The position numbers and the translations under genes are program-made. A stretch of DNA of 64,000 nt from an uncultured Acetatifactor sp. (GTDB taxonomy: Bacteria; Bacillota; Clostridia; Lachnospirales; Lachnospiraceae). Shown piece after piece: positions 42,757 to 51,945 of the stretch. The stretch's first letter is position 1; every line of letters starts with the position of its first letter. The notes under the pieces were generated by a model. The model made no database searches, was not told where the DNA came from, and saw only the letters and a list, made by a program, of their open reading frames with translations. The stretch covers positions 62,001 through 126,000 of the forward strand of contig CANQWM010000001.1 in the NCBI GenBank assembly GCA_947627535.1. The letters run 5' to 3'.

Positions 42757-44580
42757 GTGAAAAAGCAAAAGCAGGTAGTGAGCTCCATCTTCTTTTTGTT
42801 CAGGCTTTCCTGGTCATGGAACCCGGCATATCTCATGTCCCTGCTGTGCAGTGCCGTCGTGGCAATTCTGCTGCCAATTCCCACCATTATTTTCCCTGCG
42901 TGGATCGTGTCTTTTCTTTTGGAGGGCGAAAACTTTGAAAAAGCGCTGCTGCCGGTTCTGGGACTGGCCGCCAGTACCTTTATTCTGGACATGGTGAATA
43001 CCTGGATCCAGAGAAAGCAGATATTGCTGCAGAGCGGTTTTAAGGATTTTTTGAATTATAAAATATCTGAGAAGCAGCAGAATCTCTCTCTGGAAAAAAT
43101 GGAAAGCGTCGAGGTAAAAGAGCTTTTTATCAGGGCGGAAAATGCCGTCAGCGGGAACATCAGCTATGCCGTCAGAGCCTTGGGCGGGGACAGAGGGGTG
43201 GATGCCATCGGGACGGAAGCTGTCAGCCTTGTTTCCGGCGCGGCAAGGGCTGTGGTGCTTGCGGTTTCCCTGTTGTGGCTTGGCATAATACCGGCGATTC
43301 TTATCATGGCGGCTTTGATTCTTCATGTATTAGGAGGAAACCGGGAAAAACGCGCAAATTATGAAGAACGGGTAAAGACGACCCCCTATCGGAATAAGAA
43401 TCAGTATGTTTCAAATGTTATGATAGATTTCGGGTTTGCCAAGGAAATTCGTCTCTACGGACTGCAGGAATATCTGCTGGGTCAGTTCCGGCGGAATAAA
43501 GAACATTTTTATGCCGCCAGAGACGAAGCAAAACCGGCGTTTTATTTTTCGCATGTGCTTGGGATTTTCGGAGAGCTGGTGCAGATGGCTGCGGTCTATG
43601 GGTGTCTGGTGGTGCGGGTGTTTCAGGGAAGCCTGACCCTTGGGGGCTTTACCGGATATGCGGCGGCATTGAACAATCTTTCCCAGACATTGGTTTCCAT
43701 GGTCCGGTCTTATCTGAATTTTAATTTATATGGAGAGTATTTTATTGATTTCAGAAAAGCCATGGAGATGGAGGAAGAGGCGGAAGTTTCGGACCCGACT
43801 GAAATTTCAGAAAAGGTGTCGGAGCATACGATCTGTTTTCAGGAGGTTTCCTTTACCTATCCGGGGATGAAAACGAAGGCTCTGGACAGAGTATCCGTGG
43901 AACTCCCCTTAAAGAGCAGCATTTCCATAGTGGGCCGGAACGGTTCGGGGAAGTCAACGCTGATCAAGCTGCTTTTGCGGCTGTATCAGCCGGACGAGGG
44001 CAGGATCCTTTTGGACGGCGTGGATATCCGGACGATCCCTCTGGAACAGTACAGGCAGCAGGTGACTGCGGTGTTTCAGGATTATTCTATTTTTGCGTTG
44101 GACATCAGGGAAAATATAACCGTTACGGGGCAGGACGACAATAAGATATGGGAGGCGCTGCGAAAAGCGGATATGGAAAACGCGGTCCGGAAGCTTCCGA
44201 AAAAACTGGATACCCCACTGTTCCGTTATTATCATGAGGATGGGGTGGATCTGTCAGGCGGCGAAAAGCAAAAACTGGCTATCGCCAGAATGCTGCACAG
44301 AGATACTGAGGTGATGATACTGGATGAGCCTACCGCAGCTCTCGACCCGCGTTCGGAGCTGGAGATCTACGAGCAGGTTCACAGAATGGCAAAGGAGAAG
44401 ACGATCCTGTACATATCGCATCGGATGTCCAGCTGCCATTTTTCCGACAGAATCCTGGTAATGGAGAACGGCCGGATAGCTGAGCAGGGGACGCATGCCC
44501 GGCTGATGGAAAATGGGCAGCTGTATTATCAAATGTATCGGACGCAGGCTGAAATGTACAAGGAAGGGGGAACGGCATGA
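42757..44580 (+). CDS. ABC exporter, fused permease/ATPase (first of a pair)
   Basis: 607 residues: a six-helix transmembrane domain (to about residue 330), then a nucleotide-binding domain with Walker A GRNGSGKST (about 393-401), signature LSGGEKQ (about 499), Walker B VMILDEPTAALD. Start is a GTG with AAAGGAG 8 bases upstream; the frame is open further up through the thrC terminator, which is not credible coding. It overlaps the next gene by 4 bases (ATGA), so the two probably form a heterodimer. The substrate is unknown; the pair resembles peptide or multidrug exporters. Codon use looks AT-richer than in thrC. Confidence 0.9.
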   Translation: MKKQKQVVSSIFFLFRLSWSWNPAYLMSLLCSAVVAILLPIPTIIFPAWIVSFLLEGENFEKALLPVLGLAASTFILDMVNTWIQRKQILLQSGFKDFLNYKISEKQQNLSLEKMESVEVKELFIRAENAVSGNISYAVRALGGDRGVDAIGTEAVSLVSGAARAVVLAVSLLWLGIIPAILIMAALILHVLGGNREKRANYEERVKTTPYRNKNQYVSNVMIDFGFAKEIRLYGLQEYLLGQFRRNKEHFYAARDEAKPAFYFSHVLGIFGELVQMAAVYGCLVVRVFQGSLTLGGFTGYAAALNNLSQTLVSMVRSYLNFNLYGEYFIDFRKAMEMEEEAEVSDPTEISEKVSEHTICFQEVSFTYPGMKTKALDRVSVELPLKSSISIVGRNGSGKSTLIKLLLRLYQPDEGRILLDGVDIRTIPLEQYRQQVTAVFQDYSIFALDIRENITVTGQDDNKIWEALRKADMENAVRKLPKKLDTPLFRYYHEDGVDLSGGEKQKLAIARMLHRDTEVMILDEPTAALDPRSELEIYEQVHRMAKEKTILYISHRMSSCHFSDRILVMENGRIAEQGTHARLMENGQLYYQMYRTQAEMYKEGGTA

Positions 44581-46322
44581 AAAAGCAGCTGGCAGGTATG
44601 AATAAAGCCTTTCGGATGGTATGGGATGCAGATAAGCGATATCCTTTTCTTTTGCTGCTGCGGGCTTTGAGCGTATCGGTTTCTCCACTTTTCGTTTCGG
44701 TTTGTGTGAGCCGTCTGATCAGCGCTCTGGCGGGAGGAAAGCAGACAGCTTCCATTCTTCGGATTCTTATCCTTCTGTTGTGCGGCAATCTGCTGCTCAG
44801 AGCATTGGAAGCATGGCTTGAATGGCAGTGTTCCTACAGATATATGCGCATACAGGATGTCTTTACCGAGAAAAACAGCAGGAAGGCCATGAAAATGGAA
44901 TATTCGGCAACGGAAAGCTCGGAGGTGGCAGATTTATATGTCAATGCGTGGAAAGCGAATATGTCGCCGGGCGCCATTATGGAACAAACCTTTTCTGTGT
45001 TCGGCGGAGCGCTGCAGATTCTTGGCTGCGCAGGAATTATTTTACATCTGGGATCTGTTTTGCTGGGGATTGTGACAGTCTTTATCATGCTGTACTGCTT
45101 TTTGGACTACCGGATGAGCGTCAGACGGAGAAAGTGTGAAATAGAAGCGGTGTCGGTAAATCGAAGCATCGGTTATACCCGCCAGTGTATGGGGGATGTC
45201 TCCTGCGCAAAAGATGTCCGTCTGTATTATCCGAAGACATTTTTCCTGAACAGGCTGAAATCTTATCAGAAACAGAAAATGGACAGGGAAAAGGACCAGG
45301 AGTATTACTGCGGACGAATGCTGTCGCTGCAGACAGTTCTGCAGATGATACAGACCCTGGCTTTATATATTGTGTTGATCTATCGTTTCCTGCAGGGGGA
45401 AATCGAGATAGGTTACTTTTCTTTGGCTGTTTCTTCTATTGGGATTTTTATGGGAGCGGTAAAAAGGATTTCGTCCGCCTGGAATCAGATCATAAAGAAT
45501 GTTGTTTTTTTGGACTATCTGGAACGGTTCCGCAGTCTGCCGGAACGATTTGACGAAGAGTCGGGACTTTCGGGCGAAATGCTGCATATTGAGTTTCGGG
45601 ACGTCTGGTTTCGTTATCCCGGGGCGGAAAAGTATTCGCTGGAGGCTGTGAACGTGACCCTCAATAAGGGGGAGATCATGACCATCGTGGGGGAGAACGG
45701 TTCCGGCAAGACAACATTTGTAAAGCTGCTTCTGGGGCTGTACAGACCGACCAGAGGCGAAATTCTGCTTAACGGCATATCGATAGACCGGTATTCAGAC
45801 AAAGAGTATCGGAAGATTTTTGCGCCGGTGTTTCAGGACTATCGGTTATTTGCTTACACCATAAGGGAGAATCTTGTATTTGACAGGGAGTTTCACAAGG
45901 CGGAAGCGGAAGCGATTCTGACAGAATTGGGCCTGAATCAAAAGATCAATAGTCTGCCGGACGGTATCGAGCAGTATGTGGGAAAAGGTTATGAGAAAAG
46001 CGGAGTGGATTTTTCGGGCGGGGAGAGCCAGAAGCTTGCCATTGCAAGAGCCCTGCTGAAAACAAGCGCCTGCGTGGTGCTGGATGAGCCTACGGCTGCG
46101 CTGGACCCCATCGCTGAAAAAGAACTTTATCAACAGATCAACGGACTGGCGGGGAAAAAGACATGTGTATTTATTACCCACCGGCTGGCCGGTGTCCGCT
46201 TCAGCAGCCGGATTCTGTATTTTGAGAAAGGACGTATTGCGGAACAGGGGAGCTGTCAGGAACTTTTGGAGAAAAGGGAAAAATTTTATGAATTTTATCA
46301 ATTACAAGCACAGATGTATTAA
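44577..46322 (+). CDS. ABC exporter, fused permease/ATPase (second of a pair)
   Basis: 581 residues, same architecture as its partner at 42757: six membrane helices to about residue 310, then Walker A GENGSGKTT (372-380), signature FSGGESQK (about 479) and Walker B VVLDEPTAALD. Both partners have complete ATPase motifs, unlike many heterodimers in which one site is degenerate. Overlap of start and stop codons shows coupled translation. No lantibiotic, precursor peptide or immunity gene is seen nearby. Confidence 0.9.
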   Translation: MKKQLAGMNKAFRMVWDADKRYPFLLLLRALSVSVSPLFVSVCVSRLISALAGGKQTASILRILILLLCGNLLLRALEAWLEWQCSYRYMRIQDVFTEKNSRKAMKMEYSATESSEVADLYVNAWKANMSPGAIMEQTFSVFGGALQILGCAGIILHLGSVLLGIVTVFIMLYCFLDYRMSVRRRKCEIEAVSVNRSIGYTRQCMGDVSCAKDVRLYYPKTFFLNRLKSYQKQKMDREKDQEYYCGRMLSLQTVLQMIQTLALYIVLIYRFLQGEIEIGYFSLAVSSIGIFMGAVKRISSAWNQIIKNVVFLDYLERFRSLPERFDEESGLSGEMLHIEFRDVWFRYPGAEKYSLEAVNVTLNKGEIMTIVGENGSGKTTFVKLLLGLYRPTRGEILLNGISIDRYSDKEYRKIFAPVFQDYRLFAYTIRENLVFDREFHKAEAEAILTELGLNQKINSLPDGIEQYVGKGYEKSGVDFSGGESQKLAIARALLKTSACVVLDEPTAALDPIAEKELYQQINGLAGKKTCVFITHRLAGVRFSSRILYFEKGRIAEQGSCQELLEKREKFYEFYQLQAQMY

Positions 46323-46359
46323 TCTATGCTGCAGAGCGCAGAATGTTTTCACGGTCCTA

Positions 46360-46388
46360 TTGACACAAAGGCAGCGGCAGCTTATAAT
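46360..46388 (+). promoter_or_regulatory. Consensus promoter of the cation-diffusion gene
   Basis: TTGACA (46360-46365), 17-base spacer, TATAAT (46383-46388): a perfect match to the sigma-A consensus. The leader is about 58 bases. Confidence 0.85.
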
Positions 46389-46452
46389 AAAATAATCGCG
46401 AAAGATTAAATCCACATAGATTAAAATAAGGAACCGGTAAGGATGTGACAGA

Positions 46453-47556
46453 ATGGATCGGGAAAGAAAAATTATCAAAATCAGTCTTCTTGGAATCTGC
46501 GTCAATGCGGTGCTTGTGGCGTTTAAACTGGCGGTGGGCATTTTAAGTCATTCCATAGCGATTATCCTGGATGGAATCAACAACCTGACAGATGCGCTTT
46601 CTTCGGTTGTCACGATCATTGGCACGAAGCTGGCGGGCAGGGCGCCGGATAAAAAGCATCCTTACGGATATGGCAAGATGGAATATGTGGGTTCTGTTGC
46701 TGTCGCGATACTGATCCTGCTGGCGGGCGCCGGGGCTTTTCGGGAATCCTTTGACAAGGTGCTCCATCCGGCTGAGACGGATTATTCCGTCCTGTCTCTT
46801 ATCGTTATCCTGGCCGCTGCGGCTGTCAAACTGGTTTTCGGACGTTACGTGAAAGCGGCGGGAAAAACCTGTCATTCGGAAGCGCTGGCCGCCTGTGGAA
46901 CGGATGCGGTTATCGACGCGGCCATATCTTTGTCGATTCTCGCGGCCGCGGGGATCAACAGGGCGTTTTCCGTAAACATGGAAGGGATACTGGGCGTTGT
47001 GATTTCCGGTTTTATTCTGAAGGCGGGGCTGGAAATCCTGATGGAGGGGCTCGGAAATGTGATCGGGATGCGGGTGGACAGCGGTCTGTCCGCGGAGCTC
47101 AAGAATTTTATCTGTAAAAATCCCGGGGTTTTAGGCGCATATGACCTGTCGCTGCATCAATACGGACCGGAGCATATGATTGGGTCCGTCCATATTGAAC
47201 TGCCCGATGAAATGACGGCAAGAGAGATTCATGGACTGACACGTCAGATCACGGAGGATGTGTACCGGGAATTTGGAATTGTCCTTACCGTTGGCATATA
47301 TGCGTCCAATACAGTGGAAGAGGCTTTCTCGGAAATGAAACAGACCTTGTCCGATCTCATTCAGGGATATCCTGAGATCTTACAGATGCATGGCTTTTAT
47401 GTGGATGTGGAGAAAAGGCTGGTCTACTTTGACCTTATTTTTGATTTCCAGGCGGAGAATCAGGCGGAAATAGAGAAGGATATTATCAGGCGTATGAAGG
47501 AACGGTTTACGGAATATGAATTTATTGTTGTTCTGGACAGTGATGTCAGCGATTAA
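46453..47556 (+). CDS. Cation diffusion facilitator transporter
   Basis: 367 residues. Six membrane helices in the first 215 and a long cytosolic domain. The metal sites of this family sit in helices II and V: here Asp40 and Asp47 (LDGINNLTDAL) and Asp151 and Asp155 (GTDAVIDAA). The all-aspartate arrangement, without the zinc-type histidine, recalls Mn2+/Fe2+ exporters, but metal choice cannot be decided. The cytosolic part (about 150 residues) is longer than the usual 80 or so. A consensus promoter precedes it. Confidence 0.9.
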   Translation: MDRERKIIKISLLGICVNAVLVAFKLAVGILSHSIAIILDGINNLTDALSSVVTIIGTKLAGRAPDKKHPYGYGKMEYVGSVAVAILILLAGAGAFRESFDKVLHPAETDYSVLSLIVILAAAAVKLVFGRYVKAAGKTCHSEALAACGTDAVIDAAISLSILAAAGINRAFSVNMEGILGVVISGFILKAGLEILMEGLGNVIGMRVDSGLSAELKNFICKNPGVLGAYDLSLHQYGPEHMIGSVHIELPDEMTAREIHGLTRQITEDVYREFGIVLTVGIYASNTVEEAFSEMKQTLSDLIQGYPEILQMHGFYVDVEKRLVYFDLIFDFQAENQAEIEKDIIRRMKERFTEYEFIVVLDSDVSD

Positions 47557-47604
47557 AAAAGAAAGCCAGGGACAGAGAGAAACCTGGAAGGGAGGAAAAT
47601 CAAA

Positions 47605-47673
47605 ATGAAAGTAAGATATTTTACGGGCGGCGGAATCTGTAAAAGGAATCTTAACGGAGGCTGTCGGTCATGA
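47605..47673 (+). CDS. Possible 22-residue leader peptide coupled to the OhrR-like gene
   Basis: A 22-codon frame starts with an ATG behind GGGAGG and ends in TGA that overlaps the ATG of the MarR-type gene (ATGA at 47670-47673). The product (MKVRYFTGGGICKRNLNGG then CRS) is basic with two cysteines. Coupling to a redox-sensing regulator suggests a leader role, but the frame is short enough to be chance. Confidence 0.4.
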   Translation: MKVRYFTGGGICKRNLNGGCRS

Positions 47674-48113
47674 CGGATCAATACGCTTCCCTCCGGTTGG
47701 AGAACCAGCTTTGTTTTCCGCTGTACGCCTGTTCCAAAGAGATCATAAAAGCGTATAAGCCGTATCTGGACGAACTTGACCTGACTTATACGCAATATAT
47801 CACGATGATGGTCATGTGGGAGCATAAAGAGCTGCGTGTCAAGGAGGTAGGGGAAAAACTGTTTCTCGATTCCAGTACGCTTACGCCGCTGCTGAAGAAG
47901 CTGGAGGAAAAGGGATACGTTACCAGACGGCGTTCCGAGACGGACGAGCGGGATGTTTTTATCACCATTACCGAATCGGGGGAAGCTTTAAAGGAAAAGG
48001 CGCTTGTCGTTCCCGAAAGGCTCGCTTCCTGTGTAAAGCTGGAGCCGCAGAAGGCGGCGGTTCTGTACCAGACGCTTTACGAGATCATTGGAACACTGAC
48101 CGGAAAAAAGTGA
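47670..48113 (+). CDS. MarR family regulator, OhrR-like
   Basis: 147 residues. A winged helix (about 55-100) with the usual KEVGEKLFLDSSTLTPLLKK recognition region. The N-terminus NQLCFPLYACSKEI has Cys15, matching the reactive cysteine of OhrR peroxide sensors, plus Cys21, which could form an intramolecular disulphide. OhrR normally controls a neighbouring ohr peroxidase, but none is seen. Upstream is the short leader frame. Peroxide sensing is inferred from this motif only. Confidence 0.85.
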   Translation: MTDQYASLRLENQLCFPLYACSKEIIKAYKPYLDELDLTYTQYITMMVMWEHKELRVKEVGEKLFLDSSTLTPLLKKLEEKGYVTRRRSETDERDVFITITESGEALKEKALVVPERLASCVKLEPQKAAVLYQTLYEIIGTLTGKK

Positions 48114-48124
48114 CGCTTCCAATC

Positions 48125-48153
48125 TTGAATTTTCTCCTGTGAATGTGTATACT
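48125..48153 (+). promoter_or_regulatory. Promoter of the zinc-finger gene and polA
   Basis: TTGAAT (48125-48130), 17-base spacer, TATACT (48148-48153). Gives a leader of about 75 bases to the ATG at 48236. Confidence 0.6.
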
Positions 48154-48235
48154 GAATAGGGAATTTGTATGTGCGGGCCCGAAGGAGCAAAAAAGCGGCG
48201 GGGCGGGCCTTATGGCAGTGCGGAGACAGGTGGCT

Positions 48236-48556
48236 ATGGATTGCAAGGAATTTGAGAGACTGATCCCGGATTTTGTCTCCGGGAAACTGGATTTCCGGGA
48301 GTTAAAGCGTTTTACCGAACATTTCGGGCAATGCAGCGAATGCCAGGAAGAATTGACCATACAATTCCTTGTGACGGAAGGAATGCAGCGTCTGGAGGAG
48401 GGCAGCGCTTTTGATCTCCAGAAGGAACTGCACCAGCGTCTGGAGGAATCCAAAAAACGTGTGCGGCTCCACGACGCTTTTCTGAGAACAGGTCTGGCGC
48501 TGGAGATCGCGGCGGCGGGGGCGCTTGCCGCATGCATTGTCTGGATTCTGATCTGA
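48236..48556 (+). CDS. Small zf-HC2 anti-sigma-like membrane protein
   Basis: 106 residues. The N-terminal part has Cys3 and then His29-x3-Cys33-x2-Cys36, the HCC arrangement of anti-sigma zinc fingers. Residues 85-104 form a single C-terminal membrane helix (LALEIAAAGALAACIVWILI). No sigma factor of the ECF group is adjacent; polA starts 9 bases after its stop. An in-frame ATG at 48212 is possible, but the shorter start fits the family better. Its partner is unknown. Confidence 0.6.
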   Translation: MDCKEFERLIPDFVSGKLDFRELKRFTEHFGQCSECQEELTIQFLVTEGMQRLEEGSAFDLQKELHQRLEESKKRVRLHDAFLRTGLALEIAAAGALAACIVWILI

Positions 48557-48564
48557 GGAGAGAG

Positions 48565-51273
48565 ATGGCGGTAGATCAAAGCATGGGAAATAACAGGAAA
48601 CTTGTTTTAATAGACGGGCACAGTATATTAAACCGGGCGTTTTACGGCGTACCGGACTTAAGCAATGCCCAGGGACTTCATACGAACGCGATCTTTGGCT
48701 TTCTGAACATCCTTTTTAAAATCCTGGAGGAGGAAAATCCCGATTATCTGGCGGTGGCGTTTGACGTTCATGCGCCCACCTTCCGCCATGAGATTTATGC
48801 GGATTATAAAGGGACGCGGAAGCCCATGCCGCAGGAGCTTCGGGAGCAGGTCCCGGTCATGAAGGATGTGCTGCGGGCCATGAATATCGTGATCGTGGAG
48901 AAGGCCGGTCTGGAGGCGGACGATATCCTTGGGACGCTGGCAAAGAAGGCGGCTGCGGAGGGGATCCAGGTCTCGCTGGTCTCCGGTGACAGAGATCTGC
49001 TGCAGATTTCCGACAGAAATATCAAGATCCGAATCCCGAAGACGAAACAGGGACGGACGGAGATCGAGGACTATTATCCGGAGGACGTGGAGCGGGTGTA
49101 CCGGGTAACCCCGGAGCAGTTTATTGATCTGAAGGCGCTGATGGGCGACGCTTCGGACAATATTCCCGGGGTGCCGAAGATCGGGGAGAAGACCGCCGCA
49201 GAACTGATGGTGCAGTATGGTTCTCTGGAAAACATCTACGCTCATGTGGAGGAGATCCCGAAAAAGAGCATCAGGGAGTCTCTCATGGAAAACCGCGGAC
49301 TGGCGGATCTGAGCAGGGTGCTGGCGACGATCAAAACCGACAGTGATGTCAGCCTGGATTATGAGGCAGCAAAAGCGGAAGGCTTCTATACGCCCCAGGC
49401 CTATGAGCTGTTCAAACAGCTGGCGTTTAAAAACATGCTTTCCCGGTTTGAAAAGGACGCGGTAAAGGATGACAGCGGTGAAGCGGCAGGGCATTTTCGG
49501 AGCTGTGGGTCCCTGGATGAGTTTTTAAAACGGATGAAGGAAAGAAGGAACGGCGAGCATATCGGCGTCTGTCTGGCTGTGGAGGGGGACGTGCTGTATG
49601 GCGCCGCTTTGTGCGGTGAGGATGGGGAAACATACTTTTATCCTGTCAAGATACAGGAGGAAGCGCAGCTTTCCCTGTTTGAGCCGGTCGTCGAAAACGA
49701 CGAAGAAAAAGTGCTGCGGGAGGCGTTTTGTGCGCTTTCCGGAAGGACATTCCCGGCATTTTTTGATATCAAATCCCAGTACGGGTTCCTGGGTCAGGAG
49801 ACCACGGAACGCTATTTCGATGTCCTGATCGCGGCGTATCTTATGAACCCGTTAAAGAGCGATTACGATCCGGAGGCGGTCGCCTCCGAACATCTGGGGC
49901 TTGTGATCCCCGGAAGGACGGAGCTTTTGGGAAAGGGAAGGATCCGCCAGGCGGCTTCGGAAAATCCCGAAGGCTTTGGAAAATACTGCTGCTACAGCGC
50001 CTGGGTGGCCGCCGCGTCCGCGCCGGTGCTGGCCAAAAAGCTTGGAGAGGCGGGAATGGACCGCCTGATGCGGGAGATCGAGATGCCGCTGTCCCTGGTG
50101 CTCTACCACATGGAAAAAGAGGGCGTGGAGGTGCGCAGGGAGGAACTGAAGGCATACGGCGAGGCTCTGACAGGGCGGATACAGGAACTGGAGTGCGCAA
50201 TCCACGAACAGGCGGGGGAAGCGTTCAATATCAATTCCCCGAAACAGCTGGGGGAGATCCTTTTCGGGAAGCTGAAGCTTCCCGGCGGGAAGAAGACGAA
50301 GACCGGATATTCCACAGCCGCGGATGTGCTGGAGAGAATGGCGGAGGAACAGCCCATCGTAAAGGATATCCTGGAGTACCGGGGTCTTGTGAAATTAAAA
50401 TCCACCTACGCGGACGGGCTGGCGGCCTGCATCGGAAGCGACAACAGGATCCACACCAGCTTTAACCAGACCATCACCGCCACGGGGCGCATCAGTTCCA
50501 CGGAACCGAATCTGCAGAATATCCCCATGCGGATGGAGCTGGGAAGGCGGATCAGAAAGGTCTTTGTTCCCCGGGACGGTTATGAGTTCATGGATGCGGA
50601 TTATTCCCAGATCGAGCTCAGGGTGCTGGCCCACATGTCGGGCGACGAACAGCTGATTGAAGCCTACCGCACGGATCAGGATATTCACCGGATCACGGCT
50701 TCCAAAGTTTTTCATACGCCCTTAGAACAGGTGACGGATCTTCAGAGGCGCAATGCCAAGGCTGTGAACTTCGGTATCGTATACGGGATCAGCTCCTTCG
50801 GTCTGAGTCAGGATCTGAGCATCAGCCGGAAGGAAGCGGCGGCGTACATCGAACAGTATTTCGCCACGTATCCGAAGGTAAAGGAATTTCTGGACGAGCT
50901 TGTGGAGACTGCAAAGGAGAAGGGATATGTCACTACACTGTTCGGCAGGCGAAGGCCCATCCCGGAGTTAAAGTCCTCCAATTTTATGCAGCGTTCCTTC
51001 GGCGAACGGGTGGCGATGAACTCGCCGATTCAGGGAACGGCGGCGGATATCATCAAGATCGCGATGATACGGGTATGGAACGCCCTGCGGGAAAGGGGGC
51101 TGAAATCCCGGCTGATCCTGCAGGTCCATGACGAGCTTGTAATCGAAACGCTCCGGTCGGAGGAAGAGCAGGTGAGGGAGATCCTGACCGGGAATATGAA
51201 GGGGGCCGCCGATCTGGCGGTCACGCTGGAGGTAGATCTTCACACAGGGGAGAACTGGTACGAGGCAAAGTGA
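48565..51273 (+). CDS. polA: DNA polymerase I
   Basis: 902 residues, full length. The N-terminal 5'-3' exonuclease (to about 290) has the normal acidic residues. The middle domain has lost proofreading: the Exo I position reads FDIKSQ near residue 400 (Asp kept, Glu replaced by Lys), and the last acidic motif is missing. The polymerase domain is complete, with DADYSQIELR near 677, the RRNAKAVNFGIVYG finger helix and VHDELVIE at the end. The ATG at 48565 has GAGGAGAG before it. Filling repair gaps and removing RNA primers is the expected role. Confidence 0.97.
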   Translation: MAVDQSMGNNRKLVLIDGHSILNRAFYGVPDLSNAQGLHTNAIFGFLNILFKILEEENPDYLAVAFDVHAPTFRHEIYADYKGTRKPMPQELREQVPVMKDVLRAMNIVIVEKAGLEADDILGTLAKKAAAEGIQVSLVSGDRDLLQISDRNIKIRIPKTKQGRTEIEDYYPEDVERVYRVTPEQFIDLKALMGDASDNIPGVPKIGEKTAAELMVQYGSLENIYAHVEEIPKKSIRESLMENRGLADLSRVLATIKTDSDVSLDYEAAKAEGFYTPQAYELFKQLAFKNMLSRFEKDAVKDDSGEAAGHFRSCGSLDEFLKRMKERRNGEHIGVCLAVEGDVLYGAALCGEDGETYFYPVKIQEEAQLSLFEPVVENDEEKVLREAFCALSGRTFPAFFDIKSQYGFLGQETTERYFDVLIAAYLMNPLKSDYDPEAVASEHLGLVIPGRTELLGKGRIRQAASENPEGFGKYCCYSAWVAAASAPVLAKKLGEAGMDRLMREIEMPLSLVLYHMEKEGVEVRREELKAYGEALTGRIQELECAIHEQAGEAFNINSPKQLGEILFGKLKLPGGKKTKTGYSTAADVLERMAEEQPIVKDILEYRGLVKLKSTYADGLAACIGSDNRIHTSFNQTITATGRISSTEPNLQNIPMRMELGRRIRKVFVPRDGYEFMDADYSQIELRVLAHMSGDEQLIEAYRTDQDIHRITASKVFHTPLEQVTDLQRRNAKAVNFGIVYGISSFGLSQDLSISRKEAAAYIEQYFATYPKVKEFLDELVETAKEKGYVTTLFGRRRPIPELKSSNFMQRSFGERVAMNSPIQGTAADIIKIAMIRVWNALRERGLKSRLILQVHDELVIETLRSEEEQVREILTGNMKGAADLAVTLEVDLHTGENWYEAK

Positions 51274-51291
51274 GAAGGACGGGACGCCGGT

Positions 51292-51945
51292 ATGAGGTTC
51301 ATAGGCATTACAGGCGGCGTTGGAGCCGGGAAGACGGAAATCTTAAATTACATCGCAAAGCACTATAAATGTGAGATTTATCTTGCGGACCGGGTGGCGG
51401 AGGAGCTTCAGGAGCCGGACTCCCCCTGCTTTGCGCCCCTTGTGGCGCTTCTGGGGGAAGAGATCCTTGGAACGGACGGCAGGATTGACAGGAAGCGGAT
51501 GTCCGCCCGGATTTTTATGGATACAGGGCTTTTGGAAAAAGTGAACGCCATTGTCCATCCGGCGGTAAAGGTTTTTCTTCTGGACCGCCTGGAGAAGGCG
51601 AGAGCCCTGGGAGAGACGGAGTTGTTTTTTGTGGAGGCCGCGCTGCTCATCGAGGGCGGCTACGGAGCACTGGTAGATGAGATGTGGTATGTCCATGCGA
51701 ACGAGGCGGTCCGCGTCCGCAGGCTGAGGGAGGGGCGCGGCTACAGCGCGGAGAAGACGGCGCGGATCATGGCCAGTCAGCTGCAGGAGAAGATATTTCG
51801 GGAAAACTGTGATTTTGTCATCGACAACAGTGGTTCCCTGGAGGAAAGCTTCAGGCAGGTCGATGAGAGACTGAAGGAATTTGCGGGGACGGAAGGTTCA
51901 TCGGGAAGAAAACAGACGTTGGAGGCTAATTCATGGCGGGAGTGA
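51292..51945 (+). CDS. coaE: Dephospho-CoA kinase
   Basis: Last step of coenzyme A synthesis, phosphorylating the 3'-hydroxyl of dephospho-CoA. 217 residues; P-loop GGVGAGKT at 8-15, then the DRVAEELQEPDSP substrate loop. It follows polA after 18 bases and overlaps the FtsA-like gene by 13 bases. The polA-coaE pairing is common in Clostridia. Confidence 0.94.
   Translation: MRFIGITGGVGAGKTEILNYIAKHYKCEIYLADRVAEELQEPDSPCFAPLVALLGEEILGTDGRIDRKRMSARIFMDTGLLEKVNAIVHPAVKVFLLDRLEKARALGETELFFVEAALLIEGGYGALVDEMWYVHANEAVRVRRLREGRGYSAEKTARIMASQLQEKIFRENCDFVIDNSGSLEESFRQVDERLKEFAGTEGSSGRKQTLEANSWRE

Noticed and set aside
42757..46322. Lantibiotic export/immunity system
   Set aside because: No precursor peptide, modification enzyme or leader peptidase is next to the ABC pair; the C39-like gene is 14 kb away and has no ABC domain.
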